From the NCBI GenBank assembly GCA_021325435.1, contig JAJPHE010000092.1:1-34430 (forward strand): a stretch of 34,430 bases of DNA. The letters are read 5' to 3'. Within the stretch, counting starts at the first letter, position 1, and every line of letters begins with the position of its first letter. A model generated the notes under the pieces. It had not been told where the DNA came from, did not search any database, and worked only from the letters and a program-made list of their open reading frames with translations. A program made the translations under genes and the position numbers. Shown one piece after another: positions 33,071 through 34,430 of this stretch. This stretch comes from Actinomycetota bacterium (lineage in GTDB: Bacteria; Actinomycetota; Acidimicrobiia; Acidimicrobiales; JAJPHE01).

Positions 33071-33216
33071 TACCGCAGGTCGGGCCCGGACAGCTCGCGC
33101 CAGGCGCCCGAAGGGGATTCGGGGGTCGGTCGGCTGCCCCGCAGCGCCACCCGCAGGGCCGTGGCAACCAGACTGGCGACGCCGAGGGCGACCGCCGCCC
33201 TGCGCAGGACTCCCAC
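33070..33216 (-). CDS. 48-residue membrane protein heading the NAD(P)-binding/lipoprotein operon
   Basis: The product has one hydrophobic helix (about 7-27, [19 protein letters not shown]) and a polar end with [12 protein letters not shown]. Its GTG follows a TACAGT -10 box by 8 nt and it overlaps the next gene by TAGTG. I recall similar short proteins with a [10 protein letters not shown]-type tail in actinobacteria, without known function. Confidence 0.55.
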   Translation of the reverse strand: MGVLRRAAVALGVASLVATALRVALRGSRPTPESPSGAWRELSGPDLR

Positions 33217-33224
33217 TGGCCGGG

Positions 33225-33230
33225 ACTGTA
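33225..33230 (-). promoter_or_regulatory. -10 box for a leaderless transcript
   Basis: TACAGT fits TANNNT and ends 8 nt before the GTG at 33216, leaving no room for a ribosome-binding site. TTCTCG 18 nt further upstream is a weak -35. Confidence 0.4.
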
Positions 33231-33260
33231 CCGGGCCGGCCGGCCGGCCGAGAATGGGGG

Positions 33261-34430
33261 ATGCGACCCCGCCGGCCCGCCGCTCTGATGGTGGGCGCTG
33301 CCGGCCTCGCCGCCGCCTGCGCCGTTCCCGTCCACCAGGGGGTGGCCCGGGCCTCGACACCGGTCCCCGGGGCCCCGGCGTGCCCGATCTTCCCGGCCGA
33401 CAACGTGTGGAACGCCGACATCTCCGGCCTGCCGGTCGACCCGCACTCGGCGGAGTGGCTGGCCTCGATGTCGGCGTCGACGACCAACCTGCACCCGGAC
33501 TTCGGACCGTCAGGCGATCCGAGCGCCCCCTACGGGATCCCCTACACGGTGGTGGACTCCTCCCACCCGAAGGTGAGCGTCAGCTTCACCTACGCCGACG
33601 AGAGCGACCCCGGTCCCTACCCCTTCGGGCCCGACACGCCGATCGAGGGCGGCCCCAGCTCCACCGGGGACCGCCACGCCATCATGGTCGACTCGTCGAC
33701 CTGCACCCTCTACGAGCTGTACGACGCCTACTACTCGTCCAGCGGATCGACCGCCGGTTCGGGTGCCATCTGGAGCCTCACCTCCGACGCCCTGCGCCCG
33801 GCCGGATGGACATCGGCCGACGCCGCCGGCCTGCCCATCCTGCCGGGGCTGCTCCGCTACGACGAGGTGGCGGCCGGCTCGGTGACCCACGCCATCCGGT
33901 TCACCGCCCAGCGGACCGACCAGGCCTACGTGTGGCCGGCCCGCCACCAGGCCGGGGCGGCCAGCGACCCGACCCTGCCCCCGATGGGAGCGCGCTTCCG
34001 GCTCAAGGCGGGCTTCGACATCTCGCACTTCTCGCCGGCGGCCCAGGTGATCCTGCGGGCCATGCAGCACTACGGGCTGATCCTCGCCGACAACGGGTCC
34101 GACTGGTACTTCACCGGGGCGGCCGACAACCGGTGGGACCCGGCCCTGCTGGACGAGCTTAAGACGGTGCCGGCGTCGGCCTTCGAGGCCGTCGACGAGT
34201 CCTCTCTGATGGTCGACCCGAACTCGGGGGCCACCCGCCAGGCGGCGCCCACCCAGGGCTACCGGATGGCCGGCGCCGACGGCGGCGTGTACGCCTTCGG
34301 CACCGCCGCCTTCTACGGCTCGACGGGCAACCTGCACCTGGCCCGCCCGGTGGTGGGCATGGCGTCCACCCCCGACGGGGCCGGCTACTGGCTCGTCGCC
34401 TCCGACGGCGGCATCTTCACCTACGGCGAC
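33261..34430 (+). CDS. Secreted protein with unknown N-terminal domain and 42-residue repeats (truncated by window end)
   Basis: The frame runs from an ATG (with GGGGG just upstream) for 390 codons to the window edge without a stop. Residues 1-31 are a signal peptide. Residues 40-320 form a secreted domain with [42 protein letters not shown] and [16 protein letters not shown]; similar domains occur in secreted proteins of unknown function. From about residue 333 the same repeat as in the gene at 19077 begins ([29 protein letters not shown]), so more blades probably follow outside the window. Confidence 0.85.
   Translation, partial: MRPRRPAALMVGAAGLAAACAVPVHQGVARASTPVPGAPACPIFPADNVWNADISGLPVDPHSAEWLASMSASTTNLHPDFGPSGDPSAPYGIPYTVVDSSHPKVSVSFTYADESDPGPYPFGPDTPIEGGPSSTGDRHAIMVDSSTCTLYELYDAYYSSSGSTAGSGAIWSLTSDALRPAGWTSADAAGLPILPGLLRYDEVAAGSVTHAIRFTAQRTDQAYVWPARHQAGAASDPTLPPMGARFRLKAGFDISHFSPAAQVILRAMQHYGLILADNGSDWYFTGAADNRWDPALLDELKTVPASAFEAVDESSLMVDPNSGATRQAAPTQGYRMAGADGGVYAFGTAAFYGSTGNLHLARPVVGMASTPDGAGYWLVASDGGIFTYGD

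Overview
The window is very GC-rich DNA with dense genes, many GTG/TTG starts and promoters whose -10 box looks like TANNNT. Tandem GAF-ANTAR regulators, an RsbW-like kinase, PIG-L deacetylase, SHOCT and LytR-CpsA-Psr proteins, and above all the secreted 42-residue repeats of the [15 protein letters not shown] type, point to an actinobacterium, most likely class Acidimicrobiia. This placement rests on family knowledge; no search was run.

Layout. 1-84: C-terminus of an unidentified gene. 225-4762: a signalling block. On the minus strand lie two coupled GAF-ANTAR proteins, a PAS-GGDEF-histidine kinase hybrid and a 76-residue kinase-dimerisation fragment without its histidine; a DUF4177-like protein and an RsbW-type kinase follow. 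4790-9725: a sulfur/thiol stress divergon. An ArsR-rhodanese regulator and a PIG-L (LmbE) deacetylase run left. A CstB-like metallo-beta-lactamase-rhodanese protein, an MFS transporter and a SHOCT protein run right, each overlapping the next by ATGA. 9753-11815: a DUF1059-like protein, then an ECF41-like sigma factor divergent from a carboxymuconolactone decarboxylase-family gene and a YdeI/OmdA-like gene. Both divergent genes carry the same TGTCACA-like/CGTC promoter with identical 16-nt spacing. 11848-11923: tRNA-Ala(TGC).

12053-16099: metabolic and stress genes (D-aminoacylase-like amidohydrolase with a strong terminator, CBS-pair protein, MOSC protein, SDR oxidoreductase). 16184-25773: mostly envelope genes. 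They are a RodZ-like HTH/membrane protein, a lipoprotein phosphoesterase, a small membrane protein, a DUF2795-like protein, a repeat protein ending in a glycoside-hydrolase-like domain, CcdA, an NlpC/P60 hydrolase, an LCP protein and an SGNH esterase.

25633-29537: proton-translocating transhydrogenase (three subunits) with a metallo-hydrolase. 29611-34430: a channel-like membrane protein, a secreted 3D-domain protein behind a structured leader, a lipoprotein, an NAD(P)-binding protein, a 48-residue membrane protein, and a secreted protein that runs off the end inside a second copy of the 42-residue repeat module.

The best leads are the sulfur divergon with a regulator lacking cysteines in its DNA-binding half, the kinase fragment next to the GGDEF-kinase hybrid, the paired ECF41-type promoters, and two structured leaders ahead of cell-wall genes. 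I saw no CRISPR array, intact insertion sequence, phage module or origin. No gene-free stretch exceeds 300 bases.
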